DNA from: Nocardioides sp. PD653-B2
Lineage (GTDB): Bacteria; Actinomycetota; Actinomycetes; Propionibacteriales; Nocardioidaceae
NCBI RefSeq assembly: GCF_002117935.1
Contig: NZ_BDJE01000005.1
Location: 1-64,000, forward strand
Direction of reading: 5' to 3'
DNA: 64,000 nucleotides
Position 1 is the stretch's first letter, and each line of letters starts with the position of its first letter. Shown piece after piece: positions 1 to 8,729 of the stretch. The notes below the pieces were generated by a model that ran no database searches, was not told where the DNA came from, and worked only from the letters and a program-made list of their open reading frames with translations. The position numbers and the translations under genes were made by a program.

Positions 1-116
1 GAAGTCCTGTCTCGAAACCCCTGTGGACAAGGGCGAAACACTGTTACCAGACCGTTACCCCAGACCCCCGATATCCACAGGAAATCAGGGCCTGACTGTC
101 GGTGGTCCCTGGTTGA

Positions 117-1376
117 GTGATGGGTATGGCGACCAGCACGCACACCCCACCACGACACGTGATCTCCCGTGCCGTGGTGTCGATGCGCGCCCAGGTCGCC
201 GACCTCGCCGACGCCAGTGTCTGGTCGATGGACCGCGACGAAACCGCATCGACTCTCGTGGCGTGCACCGAGCTCGAAGCCATGGTCGCCGAGCTGAAGC
301 TCCGCGTCGCCGCACACGCCGACGAAGCCCAGGTCGGCGAAGCGTCCGGTGCTACCTCGACCGCGGTGTGGTGGGCCAACGCCACCAACCAGACCCGGCG
401 CGACGCGATCCGGGACATGCACCTCGCCACCGCGCTCTCTGCCGGTCATGAACCGGTACGAGTCGCTCTGGCCGCCGGCGACCTGGTCCTCGAGCAGGCG
501 CAGGTCATCGTCCGGGCCGTCGAGCAGCTCCCCGCCGACCTCGACCAGAGCCTCGTCGAACAGGCTGAACGGCACCTGGTCGCAGAGGCGAAGCACCATG
601 ACGCGAAGACGCTGCGGATCCTCGGGCGGCGGCTGTTCGAGGTCATCGCCCCCGAGGAGGCCGACGAACGCGAAGCGAAACTCCTCGAACGCGAAGAACG
701 CGCGGCCCAGGAGTCGCTCCGGTTCACGATGGCCGAGGACGGCCACGGCCGGGTGCACGGCCGGTTCACCCTCGACGCGCTGACCGGCGCCATGCTGCGC
801 AAGGCACTGCTCGCGATCGCCGCCCCCAAACACCAAGCCACCCAAGGCCCCCTCGGCGAACGACGCCCCGGACCCGAACGCATGGGCCGCGCGTTCGCCG
901 AGCTCATCCAGCGCTACCCCGTCGACCAGCTCCCCAACGCCGGCGGCCTCAACGCCACCGTCGTCGTCACCATGACCCTCGAGACGTTGGAAGGCCGCCT
1001 CCAGGCAGCCCGCCTCGACACCGGCGAACACCTTTCACCCGGACTCGCCCGCCGCCTGGCCTGCGAAGCCGGCATCATCCCCGCCGTCCTCGGCGGACCC
1101 TCCGAAGTGTTGGACGTCGGCCGCAAGACCCGCTTCCACACCACACCGATGCGGATCGCGATGCAGATCAGAGACCAGGGCTGCACCGCCACCGGCTGCG
1201 ACTGGCCACCCGGACTCTGCCACGCCCACCACGACCACCCCTGGTCGAAAGGCGGCGGCACCAGCGCGAAAGCCGGCCGACTCCTCTGTCCCAAGCACCA
1301 CACCCGCGCCCACGACCCGTCGTTCACCGCCACCCAGCACCCCGACGGCAAGATCAGCTTCACCCGACGCATATAG
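117..1376 (+). CDS. DUF222 / HNH endonuclease domain protein (13E12 repeat family)
   Basis: The protein has up to 419 residues: a long helical DUF222 region followed by a C-terminal HNH zinc-type nuclease motif near residues 360-400 (CTATGCDWPP, HAHHDHPWSKGG, LCPKHHTRAHD). Proteins of this family are abundant in actinobacteria and are often suspected selfish or DNA-damage-linked nucleases; no substrate is known. The start may be GTG 117, ATG 120 or ATG 126, and no clear ribosome site decides between them. Its upstream region holds two DnaA-box-like nonamers. A second, diverged family member lies at 40641-41885 on the other strand. The domain assignment is firm; the biological role is not. Confidence 0.85.
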   Translation: MMGMATSTHTPPRHVISRAVVSMRAQVADLADASVWSMDRDETASTLVACTELEAMVAELKLRVAAHADEAQVGEASGATSTAVWWANATNQTRRDAIRDMHLATALSAGHEPVRVALAAGDLVLEQAQVIVRAVEQLPADLDQSLVEQAERHLVAEAKHHDAKTLRILGRRLFEVIAPEEADEREAKLLEREERAAQESLRFTMAEDGHGRVHGRFTLDALTGAMLRKALLAIAAPKHQATQGPLGERRPGPERMGRAFAELIQRYPVDQLPNAGGLNATVVVTMTLETLEGRLQAARLDTGEHLSPGLARRLACEAGIIPAVLGGPSEVLDVGRKTRFHTTPMRIAMQIRDQGCTATGCDWPPGLCHAHHDHPWSKGGGTSAKAGRLLCPKHHTRAHDPSFTATQHPDGKISFTRRI

Positions 1377-1711
1377 GCCGACCACCCCTGTTGTGGCATC
1401 ACGTCGCCGGCGAATCCGACGACGACCATCGCGAACCTGACCTCACCAAATCCCCGACGGTGGCGGCGTCGGCTCGAGCCGCTCGCGATGTGCAGATCGT
1501 CAAGCTGATCCATCTGGCCCTTCTCGCCCGCCTTCACGGAGCGCGATGGCCAGGACGACGGCGTGTAGAACCGAAGTCGTGGGACGCACGGCCATCGGCA
1601 GGAGCGGGGCGCGACTCGCGGCGTCAGAGTGCGGGATCAGCACCCGACCCAGACAACCTGCCGCCATCCGGAGCCCTCGACCTCCACTTCGGTCCAGGCG
1701 GCCGGGCGGCG
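1377..1711. other. Intergenic stretch, no gene recognised
   Basis: These 335 bases separate the DUF222 gene from the convergent NPD-family gene. Short open frames exist on both strands but none has family-like sequence, a good ribosome site or a promoter-like start. I see no repeat, RNA gene or strong terminator. It may hold decayed sequence. Confidence 0.4.
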
Positions 1712-2821
1712 CTACCCGCGGATCTCGTCCAGCCTGCGGACCGTCGCCTCGAACTCCGAGACCAGGTCGGCCATCACGTCGGCGACCGGACGGACCTCGT
1801 TCATCCGGCCGACGATCTGGCCGACCGGCATGGAGATCACGTCGGGGTTGTTGGCGGCACTGATCCGGTTGTGGGCCTCGGCGACGAGCAGGTTCTGCAG
1901 CGGCATCGGCAGCGGCGCCGGGGCGCCCTCCTCGGCCCAGGCCTCGGTCCACTTCGTCTTCAGCAGGCGCGCGGGCTTGCCGGTGTAGACCCGGGTCCGG
2001 ACTGTGTCGGACGAGGTGGCCCGCGTGAAGGCGGTCGTCCAGGCCTCGGAGTTGGCGGCACCCAGCAGCTGGTACTCCTCGGTGCCGAGCCAGATGGAGC
2101 CCATCCAGGCGCCCTGCGAGCCGAGCGCGAGGGATGCCGCGATCTGCCGCCCGGAGCCGATGCCACCGGCGCCGAGGACCGGTACGTCGGGCCCGACGGC
2201 GTCGACGATGTCGGGCTGCAGCACCATGCTGGCGACCTCGCCGGTGTGGCCGCCGGCCTCGTACCCCTGGGCCACGATGATGTCGACGCCGTTGGCGACG
2301 TGGGACAGCGCGTGCTTGGCGGCCCCGGCGAGCGCGGCCACCTTGATGCCGTGCTCGTGGCACTTCTCGATGACGTCGACCGGCGGCGAGCCGAGTGCGT
2401 TGGCGATCAGGACCGGGCGGTGCTTCAGGGCGACGTCGAGGTGCGAGCGGGCGACCGAGTGCAGCCACCCCAGCACCCCCTCGCGACCCTCGCCCTCCGG
2501 CAGCGGCGGGACGCCGAGCTTGAGCAGTGTCTCGTCGACGAACTTCTTGTGCTCCTCGGGGATCATCGCGCCGAGGTCGAGCGACGTCCCTTCGGTGGGG
2601 ATCTTCATCGGCATCACGATGTCGACGCCGTACGGCTTGCCGTCGGTGTTGTCGTCGAGCCAGGTGAGGACCCGCTCGAGCTCCTCGGTGTCGTTGAAGC
2701 GGACGCAGCCGAGGACGCCGAGGCCCCCGGCCCGGGACACCGCCGCGGCCACGTGCTCCGACGGGGTGAACGCGAAGATCGGGTAGTCGATCCCGAACTC
2801 GTCACACAGAGGGGTACGCAT
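1712..2821 (-). CDS. Nitronate monooxygenase / 2-nitropropane dioxygenase-family flavoprotein
   Basis: This 369-residue protein is an FMN-binding TIM barrel of the NPD family. It shows the N-terminal PLCDEFGIDYPIF segment, the AGGLGVLG turn near residue 30 and the glycine-rich ALGSQGAWMG and GAGGIGSGRQ phosphate-binding loops. Members include nitronate monooxygenases and, in steroid degraders, the reductase IpdC, also present here at 22738-23805 but only distantly similar. The gene sits 9 bp after the fadD19-like gene in the same direction, so it is probably co-transcribed from the KstR-box promoter at 4491-4504. That context suggests a steroid or CoA-thioester substrate, but this is inference. 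It could also be a detoxifying nitronate monooxygenase. Confidence 0.8.
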   Translation of the reverse strand: MRTPLCDEFGIDYPIFAFTPSEHVAAAVSRAGGLGVLGCVRFNDTEELERVLTWLDDNTDGKPYGVDIVMPMKIPTEGTSLDLGAMIPEEHKKFVDETLLKLGVPPLPEGEGREGVLGWLHSVARSHLDVALKHRPVLIANALGSPPVDVIEKCHEHGIKVAALAGAAKHALSHVANGVDIIVAQGYEAGGHTGEVASMVLQPDIVDAVGPDVPVLGAGGIGSGRQIAASLALGSQGAWMGSIWLGTEEYQLLGAANSEAWTTAFTRATSSDTVRTRVYTGKPARLLKTKWTEAWAEEGAPAPLPMPLQNLLVAEAHNRISAANNPDVISMPVGQIVGRMNEVRPVADVMADLVSEFEATVRRLDEIRG

Positions 2822-2830
2822 GTCTGCCTT

Positions 2831-4480
2831 TCAGACGGAGGTCGAGTCGACAGTGGCCGCCGTGCCGGCGAAGCCGGCCAGGGCCAGTTCCTTCGCGGCG
2901 GGGTACTGCGCCTTGCCGGTGGCGTTGCGCGGGATCCGGTCGACGACCGTGAGGGAGCGCGGCAGCTTGTAGCCCGAGAGGTGGGAGCGCAGGAACGTGC
3001 GCAGGTCGTCGAGCTCCAGCGTCTCGCCCTCACGGAGCTCGACCACCGCGGCGACGGCCTGGCCGTACTTCTCGTCGGGGACACCGACGACCAGCGTGTC
3101 GTAGACGGCCGGGTGGCCCTTGATCGCCATCTCGACCTCCTCGGGGTAGACCTTCTCGCCACCGGTGTTGACGCAGTTGGAGCCGCGACCCAGGAGCGTC
3201 ACGCGACCGCCCTCCTCGATGCGGGCGAAGTCACCCGGGACGGAGTAGCGCGCGCCGTCGATGACGAGGAAGGTCGCGGCGGACTTCGCCGGGTCCTTGT
3301 AGTAGCCGACCGGGACGGAGCCGCCGCGGGCGAGCCGGCCGATGGAGCCGACGTGGGTCTCGGGGTCGAGGATGCGGTTGTCCTCGTCGATGACCACGCT
3401 GCCGGGCCCGAGCCCGATCACCGGGCCGTCGGTCGAGATGTTGTCCTTGTCCTGCATGCCCATGCCCGTGAAGCCGGTCTCGGTCGCGCCCACGGAGTCG
3501 GTGAAGATCGAGTTCGGGAACGCCGCCATCCAGCGCTCCTTCACCGGCTTGCTGAAGATGGCAGCGCTGCTCGAGATCGCGATCAGGTTCTGGCAGTCGT
3601 ACCCGCCGTGCGCCTCGTAGGCCTCGATCAGGGGTCGGGCCATGGCGTCGCCGGTCATGAAGATCAGCTGGACCTTCTCGCGCTCGATGATCTCCCAGGT
3701 GCGGACCGGGTCGAACTTCGGCTCGAGGACGGTGAGGTGGCCGGCGAAGAGGTGCATCAGCAGGCCCGCCTGGGCGCCGCCGTGCATCAGCGGGCTCAGC
3801 GGGAAGGTGACCATCCGCGGGTCGGTGGCCTGCCTGGACTGGTCGAACTCCTCGAGCAGCGCACCCGTGTAGAAGTCGATGCCGCCGCCGAGCACACGCC
3901 AGAAGTCCTCGTGGCGCCACATCACGCCCTTCGGGAAGCCGGTGGTGCCACCGGTGTAGATGATGTGGATGTCGTCGGGGCTGCGCTCGCCGAAGTCGCG
4001 TGCGTCGCTCTGCCCGGCCAGGGCGTCCTCCCAGAGGACCCCGCCGTACGACGAGACGTCGGACCGGTCGTCGGGCTCGAGCGCATCCGGGACGACGACC
4101 GCGGTCGTCAGCTTGTCGTGCCGGGGCCAGCACGCGGCGACCAGCGGCGCGTAGGTGCGCTCGTGGACCACGGCGACGACGTCCGCGTTGTCGAAGAGGT
4201 AGTTGAGCTCGCCCTCGACGTAGCGGTAGTTCACGTTGATGGAGACGGCGCGGATCTTGGCGACCGCGAGGACCGCGACGACGTGCTCGACACTGTTCTT
4301 GGCGTAGATCGCGACATGGTCACCGACCCCCACCCCCTGCGACTGGAGATAGTGGGCGAGGCGGTTGGCGTCCGCCTCGAGCTCGGCGTAGTCGACGACC
4401 CGGTCGCCCACCTTCAGTGCGGGGTTCGCAGGCGCGACGTCGACGGCGTGTTCGAAGAGGTCAGCGATGTTGTGAGCCAC
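2831..4480 (-). CDS. fadD19: Long-chain/steroid side-chain acyl-CoA synthetase, FadD19-type
   Basis: 549-residue ANL-superfamily AMP-forming ligase. The P-loop YTGGTTGFPKGVMWRHED lies near residue 175, followed by the adenylate motif DSVGATETGF and the C-terminal GRGSNCVNTGGEKVYPEEVE segment. N-terminal RYVEGELNYLFDNAD and MTGDAMARPL closely resemble mycobacterial FadD19, which activates C26/C24 steroid side-chain acids to CoA thioesters. The GTG start at 4480 is preceded by a TAGTCT hexamer (4487-4492) and exactly 6 bases, so the transcript is probably leaderless. The KstR box 4491-4504 overlaps that hexamer and is shared with the divergent echA19. Specificity toward C24 versus C26 acids cannot be read from sequence. 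Confidence 0.88.
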   Translation of the reverse strand: MAHNIADLFEHAVDVAPANPALKVGDRVVDYAELEADANRLAHYLQSQGVGVGDHVAIYAKNSVEHVVAVLAVAKIRAVSINVNYRYVEGELNYLFDNADVVAVVHERTYAPLVAACWPRHDKLTTAVVVPDALEPDDRSDVSSYGGVLWEDALAGQSDARDFGERSPDDIHIIYTGGTTGFPKGVMWRHEDFWRVLGGGIDFYTGALLEEFDQSRQATDPRMVTFPLSPLMHGGAQAGLLMHLFAGHLTVLEPKFDPVRTWEIIEREKVQLIFMTGDAMARPLIEAYEAHGGYDCQNLIAISSSAAIFSKPVKERWMAAFPNSIFTDSVGATETGFTGMGMQDKDNISTDGPVIGLGPGSVVIDEDNRILDPETHVGSIGRLARGGSVPVGYYKDPAKSAATFLVIDGARYSVPGDFARIEEGGRVTLLGRGSNCVNTGGEKVYPEEVEMAIKGHPAVYDTLVVGVPDEKYGQAVAAVVELREGETLELDDLRTFLRSHLSGYKLPRSLTVVDRIPRNATGKAQYPAAKELALAGFAGTAATVDSTSV

Positions 4481-4490
4481 GACGCGAGAC

Positions 4491-4504
4491 TAGAACACGT
4501 TCTC
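4491..4504. promoter_or_regulatory. KstR operator (fadD19 / echA19 intergenic)
   Basis: TAGAACACGTTCTC matches the KstR consensus TnnAACnnGTTnnA except for the last base. It lies between divergent starts at 4480 and 4527, and its left end overlaps the -10 hexamer of fadD19. Confidence 0.8.
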
Positions 4505-4526
4505 ATTCTTGGCTAGCATCCCCGCC

Positions 4527-5342
4527 ATGACCAGCACCGATGCCGCGGCCGAGACCCCGGAAGCCCCGCACTGCCTCGTCGAGCAGGAGGGCCACAAGCT
4601 CATCGTCACGATGAACCGGCCGGAGTCCCGCAACGCGCTCTCCGGCGAGATGCTGTCGATCATGGAGGATGCGTGGGACCGGGTCAACGACGACGACTCG
4701 ATCCGGGTCTGCATCCTCACCGGCGCGGGCGGCTACTTCTGTGCCGGCATGGATCTGAAGGCCGCGACCAAGCGGCCGCCGAGCGAGAGCTTCGAGTCCG
4801 GGTTCGACCCGGCGGTCATCAAGGGCCTGCTCAAGGGCTTCCGCCTCACCAAGCCGTTGATCGCCGCGGTCGAGGGGCCCGCCATCGCGGGCGGCACGGA
4901 GATCCTCCAGGGCACCGACATCCGGGTGGCCGGCGAGTCGGCGAGGTTCGGTGTCGCCGAGGCGAAGTGGAGCCTCTACCCGATGGGCGGCTCCGCCGTC
5001 CGACTCCCCCGCCAGATCCCCTACACGGTCGCCCTCGAGCTGCTGCTGACCGGTCGGGCCATCAAGGCACCGGAGGCCAAGGAGATCGGGCTGATCGGGC
5101 ACGTCGTGCCCGACGGCGAGGCGCTCGCCAAGGCGCACGAGATCGCGGACCTGATCTGCGCCAACGGCCCGCTGGCCGTGCAGGCGATCCTCAGGACCGT
5201 CCGCGAGTCCGAGGGCAGGCACGAGGAGGACTGCTGGGCGGACGACGCGCGGGTCGGCATGGCGGTCTTCGCCTCCGACGACGCCAAGGAGGGTCCGCGG
5301 GCCTTCGCGGAGAAGCGCTCCCCCCACTTCCAGGGTCGCTGA
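4527..5342 (+). CDS. echA19: Enoyl-CoA hydratase, EchA19-type (steroid side chain)
   Basis: Crotonase-fold protein of 271 residues. Diagnostic stretches are [27 protein letters not shown] (oxyanion hole region), [20 protein letters not shown] and [16 protein letters not shown]. They match mycobacterial EchA19, which hydrates the C22-C23 double bond of the steroid-24-oyl-CoA during side-chain beta-oxidation. A frame beginning at a TTG at 4509 is possible, but ATG 4527 is preferred: a TAGCAT hexamer (4514-4519) lies 7 bases upstream, the usual leaderless spacing in this window, and a 4509 start would overlap this promoter. It is divergent from fadD19 and shares its KstR box. Confidence 0.9.
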   Translation: MTSTDAAAETPEAPHCLVEQEGHKLIVTMNRPESRNALSGEMLSIMEDAWDRVNDDDSIRVCILTGAGGYFCAGMDLKAATKRPPSESFESGFDPAVIKGLLKGFRLTKPLIAAVEGPAIAGGTEILQGTDIRVAGESARFGVAEAKWSLYPMGGSAVRLPRQIPYTVALELLLTGRAIKAPEAKEIGLIGHVVPDGEALAKAHEIADLICANGPLAVQAILRTVRESEGRHEEDCWADDARVGMAVFASDDAKEGPRAFAEKRSPHFQGR

Positions 5343-5387
5343 CGCAAAACTGCCGGCCGACGACCCGGCCACTGGCAGAATGACCCG

Positions 5388-6269
5388 GTGCCGTGGCCGA
5401 CCTGGGATGAAGCCGCGACCGCGGCTGTCGCGAGCATCCTGGTCTGGCTCGGGCTGCGGTGGCTGCGGCCGAAGGGCGGGGCGTACGTCGAGCCCGTGGC
5501 GCTCGAGTTCGCGCTGATCTCGGCGTTGTACTCGATCTGGCGGCTGGCTCGGATGCTGCCGCTCGCCTCCGACGACGGAGCCCTCGACCGGGCCTACCGG
5601 ATCGTCCGGATCGAGCACGCGATGCACCTGCCCACCGAGCTGTCGCTGCAGCACTTCGTGCTCGACCACTCGTGGCTGGCCGAGCCGACCACCTACTACT
5701 ACGCGACCTTCCACGTGCCGGCGCTGATCGCGTTCCTGGTCTGGCTGTTCTTCCGGCACCGCGACAGGTACCCGCACTGGCGCAACGGGCTGGCGCTCGC
5801 CACGGCGGGCTGCCTCGTGATCCGGTTCCTGCGGGTGGCTCCGCCGCGCTTCCTGACCGACCTCGGCTACACGGATCTCGCCGGGCGATACGGCCCGTCG
5901 GTCTACGGCTCCGACCTCGCCACCGGCGTCTCCGACCAGCTCGCCGCGATGCCGTCGATCCACATCGCGTGGGCGGCGGTGGTCTCGCTCGGCATCGTCG
6001 CCTGCAGCACCAGTCGCTGGCGCTGGATCTTCCTGCTGCACCTGATCATCACGTTCCTGGTCGTCTCCGCGACCGGCAACCACTGGTGGCTGGACGGCAT
6101 CGTGGCCGTCCTCCTGCTCTGGGGCGGCCTCGCCCTCGACACCGCCGTCCGCTCCTACGTCGCCCGCCGCCGCTCGGAGCAGCCGGCGCGGGACGACGAT
6201 CCGTCGCTCCTGGCGGAGGAGCGGGACGTCGTGGACGCCGAACGGGTGGACCGCGACCTGCTGCGGTGA
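5388..6269 (+). CDS. PAP2-superfamily integral membrane phosphatase/phosphotransferase
   Basis: 293 residues with about six hydrophobic segments. It carries PAP2-type motifs: LRVAPPRFL (residues about 145-153), AMPSIHIAW (about 187) and GNHWWLDG (about 229, the His-x3-Asp catalytic pair). The PPRF/PSIH combination is typical of the inositol phosphotransferase-like (aureobasidin-resistance) branch rather than undecaprenyl-diphosphate phosphatases. It probably acts on a lipid phosphate or transfers a phospho-headgroup at the membrane. The start is GTG 5388, 45 bases after echA19, with a weak CAGAAT hexamer 6 bases before it. No tie to steroid breakdown is evident; it may simply be co-located. 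Confidence 0.78.
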   Translation: MPWPTWDEAATAAVASILVWLGLRWLRPKGGAYVEPVALEFALISALYSIWRLARMLPLASDDGALDRAYRIVRIEHAMHLPTELSLQHFVLDHSWLAEPTTYYYATFHVPALIAFLVWLFFRHRDRYPHWRNGLALATAGCLVIRFLRVAPPRFLTDLGYTDLAGRYGPSVYGSDLATGVSDQLAAMPSIHIAWAAVVSLGIVACSTSRWRWIFLLHLIITFLVVSATGNHWWLDGIVAVLLLWGGLALDTAVRSYVARRRSEQPARDDDPSLLAEERDVVDAERVDRDLLR

Positions 6270-6287
6270 CGTGATCGGGTCGCACGG

Positions 6288-7898
6288 TCAGCCGACCGCA
6301 CGGTCCCCCGTCCAGTACTGCGCCCGGAGCGCCTTCTTGTCCGGCTTCCCGAGCCCGGTGAGCGGGAGCGAGTCGGCCACGATGACCTGCTTGGGCGACT
6401 GCACGGAGCCCTTGCGCTCCTTGACCGCCTCCTGGATCTCGGCGGTCATCCGCGCGATCGACTCCTCGTCGGTCGGCGCGTCCGAGCGGAGCACGACGAT
6501 GGCGGTGACCGCTTCGCCGAACTTCTCGTGCGGCGTGCCGATCACGCCGACCTGGGCCACCATCGGGTGCTCGGCGACGACGTCCTCGACCTCGCGCGGG
6601 AACACGTTGAAGCCGCCGGTGACGATCATGTCCTTGGTGCGGTCGACGATGAACCAGAAGCCGTCCTCGTCCTCGCGCGCGACGTCGCCCGTGTGCATCC
6701 AGCCGTCGCGGAAGGTCTCGGCGGTCTCGTCGGGCAGGTTCCAGTAGCCGCCGGCCAGGAGTGGACCGGCGACGCAGATCTCGCCCGGCTCCCCCACCGG
6801 CACCTGCTCGCCGTCCTCGTCGAGGAGCGCGGTGCGTAGGAAGGCGGACGGCCGGCCGCAGGACGACAGCCGCTTCTCGTCGTGGTCGCCCTTGGCGAGG
6901 TAGCTGATCACCATCGGCGCCTCGGACTGTCCGTAGTACTGCGCGAAGATCGGGCCGAACCGGTCGATCGCCTCCCGGAGACGGACGGGGTTGATCGCCG
7001 ACGCGCCGTAGTAGACGGTCTCGAGCGACGACAGGTCGCGGGTCCTGCTGTCCGGGTGGTCCATCAGCGCGTAGAGCATCGAGGGCACCAGCATCGTCGC
7101 CGTGATCTTCTGCTCCTCGATGGTCCGGAGCACCTCGGCCGGGTCGAACTTCGCGAGCACGTAGAGGCAGCCGCCCTTGAGCACGGTCGGGACGAAGAAG
7201 GCCGCGCCCGCGTGCGAGAGCGGGGTGCACATCAGGAACTTCGGCGACTCGGGCCACTCCCACTCGGCCATCTGCACCTGCGTCATCATGTTCATCTGCC
7301 GCGACAGTCCGATGACGCCCTTGGGCTTGCCGGTCGTGCCGCCGGTGTAGGTGATCGAGACCACGTGCTCGGGGTCCAGGGTCTTGGCCGTGAGCGGCTG
7401 CGGGTCGTACGACGCCGCGGCGGCCACGAGGTCGTGGCCGGCGTGGGCGAGCTCCTCGGGCACCGGACCGATGGTGAGCACCTTCTCCAGCTTCGGGCAC
7501 TTCTCGAGGAGGCCCAGGGCGCGCTCCACGAACATCGGCACCGGGTCGATCGTGAGGTGGGTGATCTCGGCGTCGTTGACGACGTAGGCGTGGTCGTCGA
7601 GCGACCCGAGCGGGTGCAGGGAGCTGCGCCGGAAGCCCTGGGTCTGCCCCGAGCCGAGGATGAACAGCACCTCGGGGCGGTTCAGCGCGAGCAGCGCACC
7701 CGCCGTACCCGTGCCGGCCCCGAGCGCCTCGTAGGCCTGGACGTACTGGCTCATCCGATCCGCTGCCTGCCTGCCGGTGATCGTGGTGTCACCGAGGTGC
7801 ATCACCGGCTTGTGTTGGTGCCGCTTGAGCGCGGCGACCATCAGGTGGCCGTTGTGGGACCCGGTGCGCATGTCGTCTGGGTGCTGAGCGTCCGTCAT
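6288..7898 (-). CDS. fadD8: Acyl-CoA synthetase, FadD8-type
   Basis: 536-residue ANL ligase with ITYTGGTTGKPKGVIG near residue 180, the YYGQSEAPM adenylate motif and the GGFNVFPREVEDV hinge. The N-terminal SHNGHLMVAALKRH and TLHPLGSLDDHAYV-like stretches resemble mycobacterial FadD8, a ligase whose natural acid is uncertain but which has been linked to cholesterol growth. An upstream in-frame start at 7946 is rejected. ATG 7898 is preceded by TACCCT and exactly 6 bases, and the KstR box 7909-7922 overlaps that hexamer, giving a leaderless KstR-controlled gene. The protein is convergent with PAP2. Activity toward steroid versus fatty acids is unknown. Confidence 0.8.
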   Translation of the reverse strand: MTDAQHPDDMRTGSHNGHLMVAALKRHQHKPVMHLGDTTITGRQAADRMSQYVQAYEALGAGTGTAGALLALNRPEVLFILGSGQTQGFRRSSLHPLGSLDDHAYVVNDAEITHLTIDPVPMFVERALGLLEKCPKLEKVLTIGPVPEELAHAGHDLVAAAASYDPQPLTAKTLDPEHVVSITYTGGTTGKPKGVIGLSRQMNMMTQVQMAEWEWPESPKFLMCTPLSHAGAAFFVPTVLKGGCLYVLAKFDPAEVLRTIEEQKITATMLVPSMLYALMDHPDSRTRDLSSLETVYYGASAINPVRLREAIDRFGPIFAQYYGQSEAPMVISYLAKGDHDEKRLSSCGRPSAFLRTALLDEDGEQVPVGEPGEICVAGPLLAGGYWNLPDETAETFRDGWMHTGDVAREDEDGFWFIVDRTKDMIVTGGFNVFPREVEDVVAEHPMVAQVGVIGTPHEKFGEAVTAIVVLRSDAPTDEESIARMTAEIQEAVKERKGSVQSPKQVIVADSLPLTGLGKPDKKALRAQYWTGDRAVG

Positions 7899-7908
7899 GC
7901 GCCGAGGG

Positions 7909-7922
7909 TAGAACGTGTTCCA
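7909..7922. promoter_or_regulatory. KstR operator upstream of the fadD8-like gene
   Basis: On the plus strand TAGAACGTGTTCCA fits TnnAACnnGTTnnA fully. Read on the minus strand, its terminal TA forms the first two bases of the TACCCT -10 hexamer of the leaderless gene starting at 7898. Confidence 0.8.
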
Positions 7923-7949
7923 GTTCCGGGCAACGGCCGGCACCATGTC

Positions 7950-8729
7950 TCACTCCAGGAGGCGGGCCAGGACCTCGTCCATCCCGGCGCCGACGGCGTC
8001 GAGGGCGCCGGCCTCGCGCAGGCGCCGCGCGAAGCGCTCGTTGAGGCCGCCCGGCGTCGCCACCTCGGCGATCAGGGCGTCGAAGTCCACCGGATCCGCA
8101 CGCAGCGACTCCGCCGCCCCGACGTAGGTCGCAGCCACGTACCGGCGCGCCTGCGCCTCGGAGATCCCGTGGCCGACCAGCCAGTCGGCGATCGCGCCGA
8201 GGAAGGCGTAGTGGGCCGCGACCGTCGCCGACGACACCGTGAGCGCCTCGTACGCGGCGGCGTCCTCGACCGCGATCGCGCCCCCCAGCCCGTCGAACAG
8301 CGTGACCGCCTCGGGCAGCGGCGGGAAGACCGGCGTGACCCCCTCGCGCCGGGCGACCGCGGGCAGCGGCACGGACCGGGCGACCCGGGTCGCGGGGGCG
8401 ACCCAGCGGCGCAGGTCGTCGAGGGAGACGCCGGCGACGACGCTCACCACCGCGTGCCGGTCCGCGAACTCGAGGTCGCCCAGCACCGCCGCGACCTGCT
8501 GGGGCAGCACGGCGACCAGGACGACGTCGGCGCCGTCGACGACGGCCTGGTTGTCGGCGGCGACGGTGACCGTGTCGAAGCGAGCGGCCAGGTCGGCGGC
8601 CCGGCCGGCGTTGCGGGGCGAGAGCACCACGTCCGGGGGCTGCTCGACCCCCTCGCAGAGGCCGACCACCACGGCGGCCGCGATCGAGCCCACCCCCAGG
8701 ACGCCGTACGTCGGGGTCTCAGTCGTCAC
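7950..8729 (-). CDS. NAD(P)-binding pyrroline-5-carboxylate reductase-like protein
   Basis: 259 residues. The N-terminus GVLGVGSIAAAVVVGL is a Rossmann dinucleotide loop, followed by VVLVAVLPQQVAAVL and a C-terminal helical region like the P5CR dimerisation domain. GTG 8729 overlaps the TGA of the upstream F420-type oxidoreductase gene (GTGA, 8726-8729), which implies coupled translation in one operon. A longer frame from 8810 would run far into that gene and is rejected. Classical ProC reduces pyrroline-5-carboxylate to proline. The steroid-cluster position and strong sequence divergence make a housekeeping proline role doubtful, so only the fold is claimed here. Confidence 0.75.
   Translation of the reverse strand: MTTETPTYGVLGVGSIAAAVVVGLCEGVEQPPDVVLSPRNAGRAADLAARFDTVTVAADNQAVVDGADVVLVAVLPQQVAAVLGDLEFADRHAVVSVVAGVSLDDLRRWVAPATRVARSVPLPAVARREGVTPVFPPLPEAVTLFDGLGGAIAVEDAAAYEALTVSSATVAAHYAFLGAIADWLVGHGISEAQARRYVAATYVGAAESLRADPVDFDALIAEVATPGGLNERFARRLREAGALDAVGAGMDEVLARLLE

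Noticed and set aside
22..79. Chromosomal replication origin
   Set aside because: Only two DnaA-like boxes, no dnaA, dnaN or AT-rich unwinding region nearby.
1391..4516. A plus-strand open frame of over 1000 codons opposite the NPD and fadD19 genes
   Set aside because: It is a GC-rich antisense shadow: composition is arginine/glycine/valine/aspartate-rich without any family motif, while the minus strand encodes two clearly recognisable enzymes over the same bases.
7909..7946. Upstream start of the FadD8-like protein at 7946
   Set aside because: It would place the KstR operator and -10 hexamer inside the coding region; ATG 7898 has the standard leaderless spacing.
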